Shown piece by piece: positions 37,987-46,778 of a stretch of DNA of 64,000 nucleotides. Position numbers and translations under genes: made by a program. The stretch spans positions 992,001 to 1,056,000 of the forward strand of contig NZ_CP038437.2 of NCBI RefSeq assembly GCF_008329985.2, in the 5' to 3' direction. The stretch's first letter is position 1, and every line of letters begins with the position of its first letter. The notes under the pieces were generated by a model. The model was not told where the DNA came from and ran no database searches. It was given only the letters and a program-made list of their open reading frames with translations. This DNA comes from Halomonas binhaiensis (GTDB taxonomy: Bacteria; Pseudomonadota; Gammaproteobacteria; Pseudomonadales; Halomonadaceae).

Positions 37987-38972
37987 TGTGCCTCCGGGTA
38001 GACAGCCGACCAGTCGTTGGCCATGTCGACCAGCACCCAGCCCCGGTCCGCTGCTTCGTCCAGTCCCTTATCGAGCTTGCCGAAGTGACTGTCGCGATCA
38101 TAGGCGACTTCTCGCTTACCATCGGTGTGATGCACCAGCACGCCAAGACGAGGACCATCGCCTTGCGTGGACCAGGTCAGCATGGGTACATCGCCATCGG
38201 AGTTGCCGACGGCCATGATCGGGCGTAGGCCGATCTTCTCATCGATGGCGACGGGTTTACCCGGGCCATCGTCGACATAGTCGATGCCGGCGCGCTTCAT
38301 CAAGGTCAGCGTGCCATCTTCATCTACCAGCTCGACGCTGCCTCTGCTGCCGATGATGTTCTGTGGTGCAATGCCATAGGCCTCGGTGGCAAAGGCGCGC
38401 ATGAAGTGGACACCGCCTCCAGAAACGATATAGGTATCGAAGTCTTCATCACGCAGGTAGTCGAGCAGTTCCAGCATCGGCTGGAAAATCATGTCGGTAT
38501 AAGCCATATCTGTGTCGGGGTGTCTGGCGTTGGCCAACCAGTCACGTACATCGGTCTGGAAGTCATCCACACTGATATCCGCGTGAGAAATGGCAATGAC
38601 TTCAGCGAGCCCTTCCATGCCAGCGGCCATTGCCGGGGCTATGTCGCCATTGGCCGCTGCTTTCTTGATCTCTGTATCGAGTCGGGATTCATCTGCTGTG
38701 GCGGCACGGTCCAGGGCATAGGCCAACTGGAAGTACATGGGTTGCTCGGTCCATAGCGTGCCGTCATTGTCGAATACAGCAATGCGCTGCTCTTCAGGCA
38801 CGAAGTCATCGCTGTCGGGGTCTGTGACGTTTTCGACGAATTCGATGATGGCTTTCTTGCTGGCGCTGTCGTTCCAGGATTCAAGTGGCTCGGCCAAGGC
38901 CAGAGGGGCGGAGAGGGTCGCGGCCAGGCCCAGACTAGCGGCGATGATGCCTGGGGAGGGTATGGTCTTCAT
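37983..38972 (-). CDS. Exported HAD family phosphatase
   Basis: The 329-residue protein has a signal peptide (MKTIPSPGIIAASLGLAATL, cleavage after ALA) and HAD motif I VFDNDGTLW (D68, D70), with motif IV in GNSDGDVPML. It belongs to the periplasmic HAD group of SerB-like fold; the substrate is not known. It overlaps moxR by 4 bp, so it is translated with the MoxR block, and it follows the arylsulfatase gene on the same strand. Release of phosphate from organic esters is a reasonable guess. Confidence 0.82.
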   Translation of the reverse strand: MKTIPSPGIIAASLGLAATLSAPLALAEPLESWNDSASKKAIIEFVENVTDPDSDDFVPEEQRIAVFDNDGTLWTEQPMYFQLAYALDRAATADESRLDTEIKKAAANGDIAPAMAAGMEGLAEVIAISHADISVDDFQTDVRDWLANARHPDTDMAYTDMIFQPMLELLDYLRDEDFDTYIVSGGGVHFMRAFATEAYGIAPQNIIGSRGSVELVDEDGTLTLMKRAGIDYVDDGPGKPVAIDEKIGLRPIMAVGNSDGDVPMLTWSTQGDGPRLGVLVHHTDGKREVAYDRDSHFGKLDKGLDEAADRGWVLVDMANDWSAVYPEAQ

Positions 38973-39028
38973 GGTGTCCTTTCCTTAAGAAGTCGACAAT
39001 AGAAAGTCCGACCCGGAAAAACGCCCAA

Positions 39029-39054
39029 GGCTGCCCTCCCGAAGGAGGACAGCC
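39029..39054 (-). terminator. Hairpin after arylsulfatase gene
   Basis: Arms at 39029-39039 and 39044-39054 (one mismatch) around CGAA lie between the sulfatase stop and the HAD start. On the minus strand a TTTTT stretch follows nine bases later. It may partly terminate the sulfatase transcript or set the ratio between sulfatase and downstream genes. Confidence 0.65.
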
Positions 39055-39067
39055 AGTGGATAGGTCG

Positions 39068-40705
39068 TTAATTGCCTGTAGCAGGCTGGCCTAAGGTATC
39101 TATCACCTTGTCCAGGCTGAAGCTAGCCGCTTTCATGCGTGGCGGAAACTCCTTGAACGTTTCTAGGAATTTGGCCACATAGGCCTGGGCAGGAACCATG
39201 AAGAAGGCATGATTCATCATCCAGTCATAGTAGGTGTTGGAGGTGATCTGAGCCCGCTCATAAGGATCGCGGCGCAGGTTGAACATCAACGGCACGCGCA
39301 GCGGAGTGAAGGGGTTCATCCAGACCTGCAAAGTACCTGCTGCACGCTGCTCCATGAAAATCAGCTTCCAGTCATCGTAGCGCAGGGCGGTCAGGTCGCC
39401 ATCATCAGAGAAGTAGAAGATCTCATGACGCGGAGATTCTTCAGTTTCGCCTGTCAGGTAGGGCAGGAAGTTGTAACCGTCCAAGTGGACCTTGTACTCA
39501 CGACCGATGGCCTCATAGCCCCCCTCCATCAGTTCTTCCTTGATGCCATCATGACCTGCAGCGGCAAGGAAGGTCGGTGTCCAATCCATATGGTGCATGA
39601 TCTGGTTGGAAATGCTGCCTTCCTCGATATGGCCCGGCCAGCGCACCATGGCCGGTACCCGCCAGCCACCTTCCCAGTTGGTGTTCTTCTCGCCACGGAA
39701 CGGTGTCATACCCGCATCCGGCCAGCTGTTCATATGCGGGCCGTTGTCGGTGGAGTAGAACAGGATGGTATTGTCGGCAATACCCAGCTCATCCAGCTTG
39801 TCCAGGAACAGGCCGACATGAGCGTCGTGCTCCATCATGCCATCGGCATATTCGTTCTGGCCGGACTGACCACGCAGCTCATCCTTGACGTGGGTACGGA
39901 AGTGCATGCGAGTGGCGTTCCACCAGACGAACCAAGGGGTGCCTTCCTCGGTCTTGCGCTCGATGAAGTCCAATGCGGCCGCAGAGGTTTCGTCATCGAT
40001 GGTTTCCATACGCTTGCGGGTCAGCGGGCCGGTATCCTCGATCTCGCCGTCGGCTGTGGACTTGATCACGCCACGTGGGCCGAAGGCTTCACGGAAGGTA
40101 CGCCCATCCGCCAGGACCATGTCGCCAGGGTAGTCCGGTAATTCGGGCTCTTCCTCGGCATTGAGGTGGTAAAGGTTGCCGAAGAACTCGTCGAAACCGT
40201 TATTGGTAGGCAGGTGCTCGTCACGATCCCCCAGATGGTTCTTGCCGAACTGGCCAGTGGCATAGCCTTCCGCCTTGAGCAGGCCGGCAATGGTCGGATC
40301 CTCGATGCTAAGGCCTTCCTTGGCACCTGGCATACCGACCTTGGACAGGCCTGTGCGGAACACGCTCTGGCCAGTGATGAACGATGAGCGCCCAGCGGTA
40401 CAGGATTGCTCGCCGTAATAGTCGGTGAACATCATGCCTTCGTCAGCAATACGGTCGATGTTGGGGGTCTGGTAGCCCATCAGGCCATGGGTATAGGCCG
40501 AGATGTTGGACTGACCGATATCATCACCCCAGAGCACCAGGATGTTGGGCTTGTCAGTCTGAGGTGCATTTCCAGAAGCATCGTCTTGAGCGATTGATGG
40601 AGTGGAAAATGCCAGAGTCGCTGCTGTCAGCGTGGCGGTTAGAGTGGCAGCCATATGGCCAGGCCGAGGTACAGCCATGGATCGAGACGGTATGGAAGAT
40701 AACAC
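39068..40705 (-). CDS. Arylsulfatase (formylglycine-type)
   Basis: A 545-residue sulfatase with an N-terminal export signal (cleavage near SIAQ40), metal-site D61/D62 in WGDDIGQS, and the activation motif CTAGR (Cys102 converted to formylglycine by a modifying enzyme), followed by SSFITGQ. The other family landmarks, GKNHLGD and STDNGPHMNSW, are visible. It should hydrolyse sulfate esters in the periplasm. The motif CxAxR is accepted by both FGE and anaerobic modifying systems; neither is in the window. It heads the minus-strand block with the HAD phosphatase and MoxR genes. Confidence 0.92.
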   Translation of the reverse strand: MLSSIPSRSMAVPRPGHMAATLTATLTAATLAFSTPSIAQDDASGNAPQTDKPNILVLWGDDIGQSNISAYTHGLMGYQTPNIDRIADEGMMFTDYYGEQSCTAGRSSFITGQSVFRTGLSKVGMPGAKEGLSIEDPTIAGLLKAEGYATGQFGKNHLGDRDEHLPTNNGFDEFFGNLYHLNAEEEPELPDYPGDMVLADGRTFREAFGPRGVIKSTADGEIEDTGPLTRKRMETIDDETSAAALDFIERKTEEGTPWFVWWNATRMHFRTHVKDELRGQSGQNEYADGMMEHDAHVGLFLDKLDELGIADNTILFYSTDNGPHMNSWPDAGMTPFRGEKNTNWEGGWRVPAMVRWPGHIEEGSISNQIMHHMDWTPTFLAAAGHDGIKEELMEGGYEAIGREYKVHLDGYNFLPYLTGETEESPRHEIFYFSDDGDLTALRYDDWKLIFMEQRAAGTLQVWMNPFTPLRVPLMFNLRRDPYERAQITSNTYYDWMMNHAFFMVPAQAYVAKFLETFKEFPPRMKAASFSLDKVIDTLGQPATGN

Positions 40706-41313
40706 GCGAGCCTCCCTGACTTGTGCGAGTCGTCGGATGTTGACGTATCAAGGAAATCTACAAAGTGAGGTTTCCTCAGCGAGACAGTATAGGAGAAAAC
40801 TTAACCAAATCGCGCATTCCTAATGAGGTAGTTTTTTATATGTCATTGGGTATATAAAGAAAGAAAAATCAAGTGGATAAAATGTTTTTCATACTCTTGA
40901 AATGGTAGTCATTGAAAATCCAGATATTTTTTTTAAGAGAGGTTTTGCATGCATCTTCAGTGGCATAGGCGTTATGCCTTATCGATATAACTTTCTTGTT
41001 TTTTATGTTAAATGTTCTCATGAGAAGCGTTTTTGTTTAAAGCGTTTTATTTAAAGAGCACTGGGTGTTCAAGATTTCCAATCTGGCGTTTCTTAACCTC
41101 CGTCAAGAATGTTGGCTTCCACAAGCGAAGTTATTAGTGCGAGAGACTTTGCCAGCCCAAGTAGCAGAGCCCCGCTGGAATTGCACCTGGCAGGTTTTTC
41201 GGGTGACATGCACTTCGGTGCCGCAGGATACTCGTTCAGATAGGCGGAGCTTGCTGGCAGAGTAGTATGGTTGCAGGAGTGCACCGCCTTCGATTCGCAG
41301 GCGGTGCTTGTGT
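40706..41313. other. AT-rich 608-bp gap upstream of arylsulfatase
   Basis: The part from about 40790 to 41080 is clearly richer in A and T than the flanks. It contains several TATA-like stretches but no gene I can support; short frames within it have no ribosome sites. It should hold the arylsulfatase promoter on the minus strand. A GC-rich 8-bp hairpin at 41281-41307 near its right end probably terminates the next gene. Confidence 0.5.
41281..41307 (-). terminator. Hairpin after purine nucleoside permease gene
   Basis: GCACCGCC (41281-41288) pairs with GGCGGTGC (41300-41307) around an 11-base loop, a few bases after the stop codon on the minus strand. No strong T run follows, so termination is only probable. 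Confidence 0.55.
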
Positions 41314-42342
41314 TCAGGGAGTCATCGGTACACCGGATTGCCAGTCATCCCAGTGGCTGACGATCTCATCCACTACCCGAGAGCCAACCAATTCTATGTT
41401 GGCAACGGTTTCGGCGAACCCCCCTGCAGTATTGCCCGGAGCGGGATCCAGGTGTTCCTGTGTGGTTTCATTGGGGTTGCCTTGGTCAAAGTTCACCGCG
41501 CCACGCAAGCTAAGGATGCGATCGGTCCCCCACAGTCGATCAATGACCTGGGTGATGGCAGCAGCCTCCATCTCGGTAATCACATAGTCATCGGCACCAT
41601 AGAGCTCGGTCATGTATTGGGCTTCCTGTGACAAGCCGGGCCCATGAAAGAAGGTATCTCCTGTCATGTGCGTACCGGTTCTGACAAAGGGGGTCCGCTG
41701 GGCGCTCTTGTCGGGATAGCGTTCACGGTATTGCTGGGCGGACTCGGAGTCCTGCAACGGAGTGTCTTCACTCAGCACCATGGCTTGTTCTACCAGTTGC
41801 GGGTTCAGTTGATAGACACGAATGTCCTCATAACCCTTGCGGGGCATGAACGTTGGAGCGCCGGGTTCGCCTTCATCTGCTGCCCAACGGTGGCCGAGAT
41901 CGTAGTCCACCAGCCAGGTGGCCCAACTGACCATGCCGATGGTGCCTTGAGAGGGCGGGGTTCCCGCCACACCACTAAGAATGAAATAGGTATCGCTGAA
42001 GTCGTAGCGAGGGTCGAGCAGAATCGCCTGCATGGATGATGATGAAGCTACCTTGCCCATGCCGAGTACAGAGCCACAGACGCCATCATCATTGCAGTAG
42101 AGTTCGTGAGTGGCTCCTCTGACAGCCACCGGTTGTGCATCCTGCCAATAATGCTCGTACCAGTGCTGGAATTCTCCCGCACGATCACCCGTGTTTTCCC
42201 CGATCTCGAACATGCTGGCAATGAACACCTTGACCTCTGTTGAAGAGGAGGCATCGTTCGCCAGGGAAGGGATAGGCAGTAGACTGGCGAGGAAGATCGC
42301 TGCGGTGAGAGGGCCCCGTAGACCCGAGAACGGTGAGGACAT
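41314..42342 (-). CDS. Purine nucleoside permease (NUP family)
   Basis: The 342-residue protein has a signal peptide (cleavage near SLANDA) and the NUP-family features VKVFIASMFEIGENTGD, SGVAGTPPSQGTIGMVSWATW and ITEMEAAAITQ. Despite its name, the family resembles nucleoside phosphorylases more than membrane carriers, and a periplasmic nucleoside-binding or -cleaving role is likely. I chose ATG 42342 because AAGGGAG precedes it and the signal peptide starts there; the frame runs 137 codons further upstream without conserved features. Confidence 0.85.
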   Translation of the reverse strand: MSSPFSGLRGPLTAAIFLASLLPIPSLANDASSSTEVKVFIASMFEIGENTGDRAGEFQHWYEHYWQDAQPVAVRGATHELYCNDDGVCGSVLGMGKVASSSSMQAILLDPRYDFSDTYFILSGVAGTPPSQGTIGMVSWATWLVDYDLGHRWAADEGEPGAPTFMPRKGYEDIRVYQLNPQLVEQAMVLSEDTPLQDSESAQQYRERYPDKSAQRTPFVRTGTHMTGDTFFHGPGLSQEAQYMTELYGADDYVITEMEAAAITQVIDRLWGTDRILSLRGAVNFDQGNPNETTQEHLDPAPGNTAGGFAETVANIELVGSRVVDEIVSHWDDWQSGVPMTP

Positions 42343-42490
42343 TGTGCTCCCTTTTGTTGTACATAAAATCGTTGTATACAGAAAACGCCTTGAGTTTAGA
42401 GGAAGCGCCGAATAAATACTCAGATGGCTGGTGTCATGCTTGCGAGATAACGAGCCCGGGGTGGTGGTGGTATCCAGATAAAAAGGGGGC

Positions 42491-43252
42491 GTGATGATTC
42501 CCGCTGAAGTCGATAACGTGCTGCATGTCATCCGTGAATTATTGGCGGATTCCCTGGTGGCGGCATACCTGCATGGGTCTGCTGTCGCTGGTGGGCTGCA
42601 GCCTTCGAGTGATGTCGATGTGCTGGTTGTCATTGACGAGCCGCTGGATTCGGAAACGCGCCTGAGCCTGACGACAGCACTGATGGGAATTTCGGGACAT
42701 CCGGCGCGTGATAGCTCCCTTCGCCCTGTCGAATTGATGATCTTTCTTCGCACTCAGCTTGTCGCTGATATCTATCCCGCCCGCTGTGAGTTCATCTACG
42801 GTGAATGGCTGCGCCATGAGTTTGAGCGTGGCGCAATACCTCAGCCTGCCGAAGATCCAGAGCTTACTCTCGTTCTTGCTCAGGCACGGCAGGAAGCGAA
42901 ACCGCTGTTCGGCCCCAGTGCTTCCGAGCTGCTCCCGCTTATCCCACCAGCCGATATACGCCGCGCAATAGGCGATCTTCTGCCTGACTTGCTGGCTTCC
43001 CTGCAAGGGGACGAGCGCAATGTGCTGCTCACCCTGGCGCGTATGTGGCGAACATTGACGGAGGGGGATTTCGTCACCAAGGACGCAGCCGCCAGCTGGG
43101 CCGAGCCCCGTTTGCCTGTTGAGCATGCTGCGCTGCTCAGGGACGCCCGGGAAGCCTATCTGGGCATGCATGCCGATGACTGGAGCACCCGCCAAGAGGA
43201 AGTCCTGCGCACAGTGAATGCGATGCAACATCGCATTAGGGATGCTCAGTAG
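42491..43252 (+). CDS. AadA-like aminoglycoside nucleotidyltransferase
   Basis: The 253-residue protein has the nucleotidyltransferase motif LHGSAVAGGLQPSSDVDVLVV with metal ligands D41 and D43, a third acidic residue E81 in RPVELMIF, and the C-terminal AadA helical domain (DAAASWAEPRLP, VEHAALLRDAREAYLG). ANT(3'')-type enzymes adenylylate streptomycin and spectinomycin. It stands alone without integron or transposon features, so it looks like a resident chromosomal homologue. Its activity on drugs is not proven by sequence. Confidence 0.87.
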   Translation: MMIPAEVDNVLHVIRELLADSLVAAYLHGSAVAGGLQPSSDVDVLVVIDEPLDSETRLSLTTALMGISGHPARDSSLRPVELMIFLRTQLVADIYPARCEFIYGEWLRHEFERGAIPQPAEDPELTLVLAQARQEAKPLFGPSASELLPLIPPADIRRAIGDLLPDLLASLQGDERNVLLTLARMWRTLTEGDFVTKDAAASWAEPRLPVEHAALLRDAREAYLGMHADDWSTRQEEVLRTVNAMQHRIRDAQ

Positions 43253-43419
43253 CATTGGCAACATATCTACGGCATGATGGACAGTGAGACTGCTGGCAAA
43301 CTACTACGCTCGATCATGCAGTGTTGAAATCCTCCTCAAAATGCTCATTTACATCTCGTAAATTGCGCTTCTTCGTCTGATTTCGCCTTGCCTGATCGTT
43401 GCTCGCTACCTTTGCAGCA

Positions 43420-43600
43420 GCCTCGGCTTCGTCGGTTTCCTTCGGGAATGAAAAGGGAATCCGTGCCGAGCCTTGCTCGGTAACCGGAACTGCCCCCGCA
43501 ACTGTAGGCGGTGAACTTGCTTCGGCGCACCACTGGGAATCTAGCCCGGGAAGGTGAAGCAAGTGTCGATCCGTCAGTCAGGAGACCTGCCGACTTCAAG
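43420..43600 (+). ncRNA. Cobalamin riboswitch
   Basis: The stretch contains the class landmarks in order: GAATGAAAAGGGAATCCG, then GCCCCCGCAACTGTA, CCACTGGGA, CGGGAAGG and GTCAGGAGACCTGCC. It ends about 50 bases before the ATG of the ABC binding-protein gene, so it most likely switches that operon off when adenosylcobalamin is bound. Confidence 0.95.
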
Positions 43601-43651
43601 TGCAATCCCACGTGCAACGACAACCGGACGGGGTGTTCCGGAGAAGGGCAG

Positions 43652-44839
43652 ATGAAACATATCCTACTTGCGTCCTGCGCGCTCAGCGCAGGCCTTGCGA
43701 CGTTCTCGGGTTATGCCGAGACTTCGCACGATCTTTCGACTCACGATCTTTCGACTCACGATCTTTCGACTCACGATCTTTCGGCCGATGGCGCTTTTGT
43801 TGGTGACTCTTCAGTTGACGGCTCTTCTGTCGGCGACTCTTCAGTTGACGATTCCCAAGCTGCCAGCCATGCCACTGATTATCCTTTGACGCTGACGAAC
43901 TGCGGTCAGGATGTCACTTTCGACAGAGCACCTGAACGCGTCGTATCCATTGGCCAATCGGCGACCGAGGTGCTGTATTCCCTGGGGCTTGCCTCCCGGG
44001 TGGTGGGCACTTCGGTGTGGTTCAACCCGGTACTGCCGGAGTTTGAGCAAGTGAACGCGGGGATCGAGCGGCTTGCTGATAATGATCCCAGTTTTGAATC
44101 CGTGGTCGGCAAGCGGCCTGACCTGGTGGCCGCACAATATGAATGGCATGTGGGCGATACGGGAAGCGTGGGCACGCGAGAGATGTTCCACGACCTTGGC
44201 ATTGCATCCTATGTCATGCCGGTTGACTGTGACACGAAAGACAACTCGACCGGCGGCGATGGTATCCGCACAGCGGCCTTCGCCACCGAATCGATCTACA
44301 AGGGCATTCGCGAACTCGCTGCCATCTTTGATGTTAAGGACGCGGGCCAAGCGTTGGTGAGCTCCCTCCAAACCCAGGAAAACGAGGCCATTGCCCGAGC
44401 CAAGGCCCTCGACCTGCCTGATGATCTGTCGGCTGTCTTCTGGTTCTCTTCAGCCGATCTGGATAGCGACCCCTTCGTTGCCGGGCGCCTTGGTGCACCG
44501 GGCTACATGATGCAGAAGCTGGGCATCGAGAATGTGGTTTCATCCAATGAAGAATGGCCTGGCGTCGGCTGGGAAAGCATCGCCAAGGCGGATCCGGATG
44601 TCATCGTCATTGCGGATATGGATCGGCGGCGTTATCCCGCAGATGATGCGGCACAGAAGCTGGATTTCCTGCGTAATGACCCGGTGACCAGCCAGATGAC
44701 GGCCGTGCGTGAAGGGCGCATCGTGACCATGGATGCGCATGCCATGAGCGCGACGATGCGCACGATTCACGGACTCGATAGCTTGTCTCAGGCGCTCGCG
44801 GAAATGAACTTTTTACACATGAACCATGCACATGAGTGA
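43652..44839 (+). CDS. BtuF-like ABC substrate-binding protein
   Basis: A 395-residue periplasmic binding protein of the helical-backbone (class III) type with signal peptide MKHILLASCALSAGLATFSG. Conserved points are RAPERVVSIGQSATEVLYSLGL and PDVIVIADMD. Placed directly behind a cobalamin riboswitch and followed by FecCD-type permease and ATPase genes, it most likely binds cobalamin or cobinamide. The mature N-terminus carries four HDLST repeats and a GDSSVDGSS repeat, absent in relatives I know. I chose ATG 43652 (AGAAGGG upstream); a longer frame from 43511 lies inside the riboswitch. Confidence 0.85.
   Translation: MKHILLASCALSAGLATFSGYAETSHDLSTHDLSTHDLSTHDLSADGAFVGDSSVDGSSVGDSSVDDSQAASHATDYPLTLTNCGQDVTFDRAPERVVSIGQSATEVLYSLGLASRVVGTSVWFNPVLPEFEQVNAGIERLADNDPSFESVVGKRPDLVAAQYEWHVGDTGSVGTREMFHDLGIASYVMPVDCDTKDNSTGGDGIRTAAFATESIYKGIRELAAIFDVKDAGQALVSSLQTQENEAIARAKALDLPDDLSAVFWFSSADLDSDPFVAGRLGAPGYMMQKLGIENVVSSNEEWPGVGWESIAKADPDVIVIADMDRRRYPADDAAQKLDFLRNDPVTSQMTAVREGRIVTMDAHAMSATMRTIHGLDSLSQALAEMNFLHMNHAHE
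43727..43786. repeat. Four 15-bp repeats at the mature N-terminus of the binding protein
   Basis: Units of CACGATCTTTCGACT at 43727, 43742 and 43757 are identical, and the fourth (43772) has changed only at its end. They encode HDLST four times immediately after the signal peptide, so the repeat lies on the exported protein. The identity of the first three indicates recent expansion. Confidence 0.92.
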
Positions 44840-45899
44840 CGTGGGCTCTCCCCAGGCATTCCGTCGAGGGCATCTGTGGCTCTGGCTGTCGCCATGGATG
44901 TTGCTGGCGGCGATCCTGTTCGGTACCGCTATCGGCGAGACACGCATTCCCCTGTCGGTAGTGATGGAGACCGTTGCCAATCGGCTCTGGGATGCCGGAT
45001 ATCCAGTGAACCGCATCGATGAAGGCATCATCTGGAGCTACCGGCTGAGCCGGGCCATCGTGGCGGCTGCCTGCGGGGCAGGGCTGGCGCTGACGGGAGT
45101 GGTACTGCAGGCACTGCTGCGCAACCCTCTGGCCGATCCTTATCTGATGGGGCTCTCTGCGGGGGCTTCGACAGGCGCGGTGGTGGTCACCGTGGCAGGA
45201 CTGGGGGCCGGGGCCATCTCGATGTCATTGGGTGCGCTCATCGGCGCGCTGGTCGCTTTTGCCCTGGTCGCCCTGCTGGCTCAGGTCGTCGCTGGTCGGG
45301 CCGACACAGGGCGAGGCTCCCAGGCGGCAGCGATTATCCTGGCCGGCATAGCGGGCTCGCAGCTGTTCAATGCGTTGACTGCCTTCATCATCGCCAGAAC
45401 CGCCAATGCGGAACAGGCGCGCGGCATCATGTTCTGGTTGATGGGCAACCTGTCGGGCACCCGTTGGGAGGATGTCGGGGCGACGGTCCTGGCTGCCCTG
45501 GCAGGTGCCGCGGTGTGTTTCTGGCATCGGCGCTCACTTGATGCGTTCACCTTCGGGGCGGACAGCGCCGCCTCGCTGGGTATTGCGGTCAGGCCGGTGA
45601 GAGGGCTGCTGATCACTGTCACGGCAGTGATGGTCGGGGTGATGGTTTCCAAGGTTGGCTCCATCGGTTTCGTCGGTCTTGTCGTCCCCCATGCAATGAG
45701 ATTCCTGGTCGGGACAAGGCATGATCGGCTGGTGCCGGCAACCGCACTGGCGGGGGCGGTCTTCCTGGTCGTTGCCGATGTGCTGTCGAGAGTGATCGTG
45801 CCCGGGCAGGTGTTGCCGATTGGTGTGATCACGGCGCTGGTGGGGGCTCCGGCTTTTGCTCTCATTCTGGTTCATGGACGACGAGCCCGTGGACGATGA
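44826..45899 (+). CDS. FecCD-type ABC permease (BtuC-like)
   Basis: The 357-residue inner-membrane permease has about ten hydrophobic helices and the FecCD signatures RAIVAAACGAGLALTGVVLQ, NPLADPYLMGLSAGASTGA and GSIGFVGLVVPHAMR. It overlaps the binding-protein gene by 14 bp; an in-frame ATG at 44832 is an alternative start. Under the riboswitch, corrinoid uptake is the likely function; siderophore uptake is the alternative. Confidence 0.9.
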   Translation: MHMSDVGSPQAFRRGHLWLWLSPWMLLAAILFGTAIGETRIPLSVVMETVANRLWDAGYPVNRIDEGIIWSYRLSRAIVAAACGAGLALTGVVLQALLRNPLADPYLMGLSAGASTGAVVVTVAGLGAGAISMSLGALIGALVAFALVALLAQVVAGRADTGRGSQAAAIILAGIAGSQLFNALTAFIIARTANAEQARGIMFWLMGNLSGTRWEDVGATVLAALAGAAVCFWHRRSLDAFTFGADSAASLGIAVRPVRGLLITVTAVMVGVMVSKVGSIGFVGLVVPHAMRFLVGTRHDRLVPATALAGAVFLVVADVLSRVIVPGQVLPIGVITALVGAPAFALILVHGRRARGR

Positions 45900-45935
45900 A
45901 CTTGCGGACGACGAACTTACGGACGATGAACTCAT
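45876..45935. repeat. Four 15-bp repeats across the permease stop codon
   Basis: Units at 45876-45890, 45891-45905, 45906-45920 and 45921-45935 of type GGACGATGAACTTGC straddle the stop codon (45897-45899) and fill the spacer to the ATPase gene. Confidence 0.88.
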
Positions 45936-45949
45936 GAACGGCGCGGTAG

Positions 45950-46726
45950 ATGATGCTTGCAGCTGAAAATCTCTCGGTTTCCGTGCGTGGCACTCCGATC
46001 CTGCGCAATGTGTCGTTGCGGTTGCAGCCGGGGGAGTGCCTTGGTCTGATCGGCCCGAATGGATCAGGAAAGTCCACTCTGATGCAATGCCTCGCCGGGC
46101 TCAGGAAACCTGGCAAAGGGCGTGTGCTGTTGAATGGCCAGGCGATGGACAGGACATCGGCCAGAGTCCGGGCTCGCCAGTTGGCCCTGGTCGAGCAGCA
46201 GGCAGAGACCGCAGAACGCATCACGGTGCGTGAAGCCGTGGAACTCGGCAGGATTCCCTTCCTGTCGCCGTTGCGCCCTTGGCGGGCTGAAGATGATGCC
46301 TGCGTGCAGCAGGCGTTGGTTGCGGTTGACATGGCCGGCCTCAGTGACAGGCTCTGGCATACCCTGTCGGGTGGTGAGCGTCAGCGTGTGCACATTGCCA
46401 GGGCCCTGGCACAGTCGCCCGAGATCCTGTTGCTGGATGAGCCAACCAACCACCTCGACATCCGCCATCAGCTGTCAATCCTGGCCCTGGTTCGTGCCTT
46501 GCCCGTGACCAAGGTCATCGCGCTGCACGATCTCAATCAGGCCTTGGCATGCGACCGCTTGGTGCTGTTGCATGATGGAGCCATCGTTGCCAGCGGTGAA
46601 CCGCGCAAGGTGCTGACGACACAGCATCTGCGAGAAGTCTTCGGGGTCGAGGCACGCTATCTGACACCTGACCCGGACGAACCTCCGCTGATACGTTTCT
46701 CCTGCGCCACGTCGCTGAGTTACTGA
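45950..46726 (+). CDS. ABC transporter ATPase (BtuD-like)
   Basis: The 258-residue ATPase has Walker A GPNGSGKST, signature LSGGERQRVHIARAL, Walker B ILLLDEPTNHLD and the H-loop histidine in ALHDLNQ. It completes the importer with the permease and binding protein. ATG 45950 is followed by a second ATG (45953), and either could be used. No TonB receptor gene is adjacent. Confidence 0.92.
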   Translation: MMLAAENLSVSVRGTPILRNVSLRLQPGECLGLIGPNGSGKSTLMQCLAGLRKPGKGRVLLNGQAMDRTSARVRARQLALVEQQAETAERITVREAVELGRIPFLSPLRPWRAEDDACVQQALVAVDMAGLSDRLWHTLSGGERQRVHIARALAQSPEILLLDEPTNHLDIRHQLSILALVRALPVTKVIALHDLNQALACDRLVLLHDGAIVASGEPRKVLTTQHLREVFGVEARYLTPDPDEPPLIRFSCATSLSY

Positions 46727-46778
46727 GCCATTGCCCGAACGAATTGGCTGAATGAATTGTCAGAGTGCTCCGGCCGTG

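Noticed and set aside
41065..41265. Small plus-strand gene in the gap before the permease
   Set aside because: No ribosome site, no conserved features, and it ends next to a terminator-like hairpin.
43511..43651. N-terminal extension of the BtuF-like protein
   Set aside because: This part of the frame lies within the cobalamin riboswitch, and the signal peptide begins at 43652.
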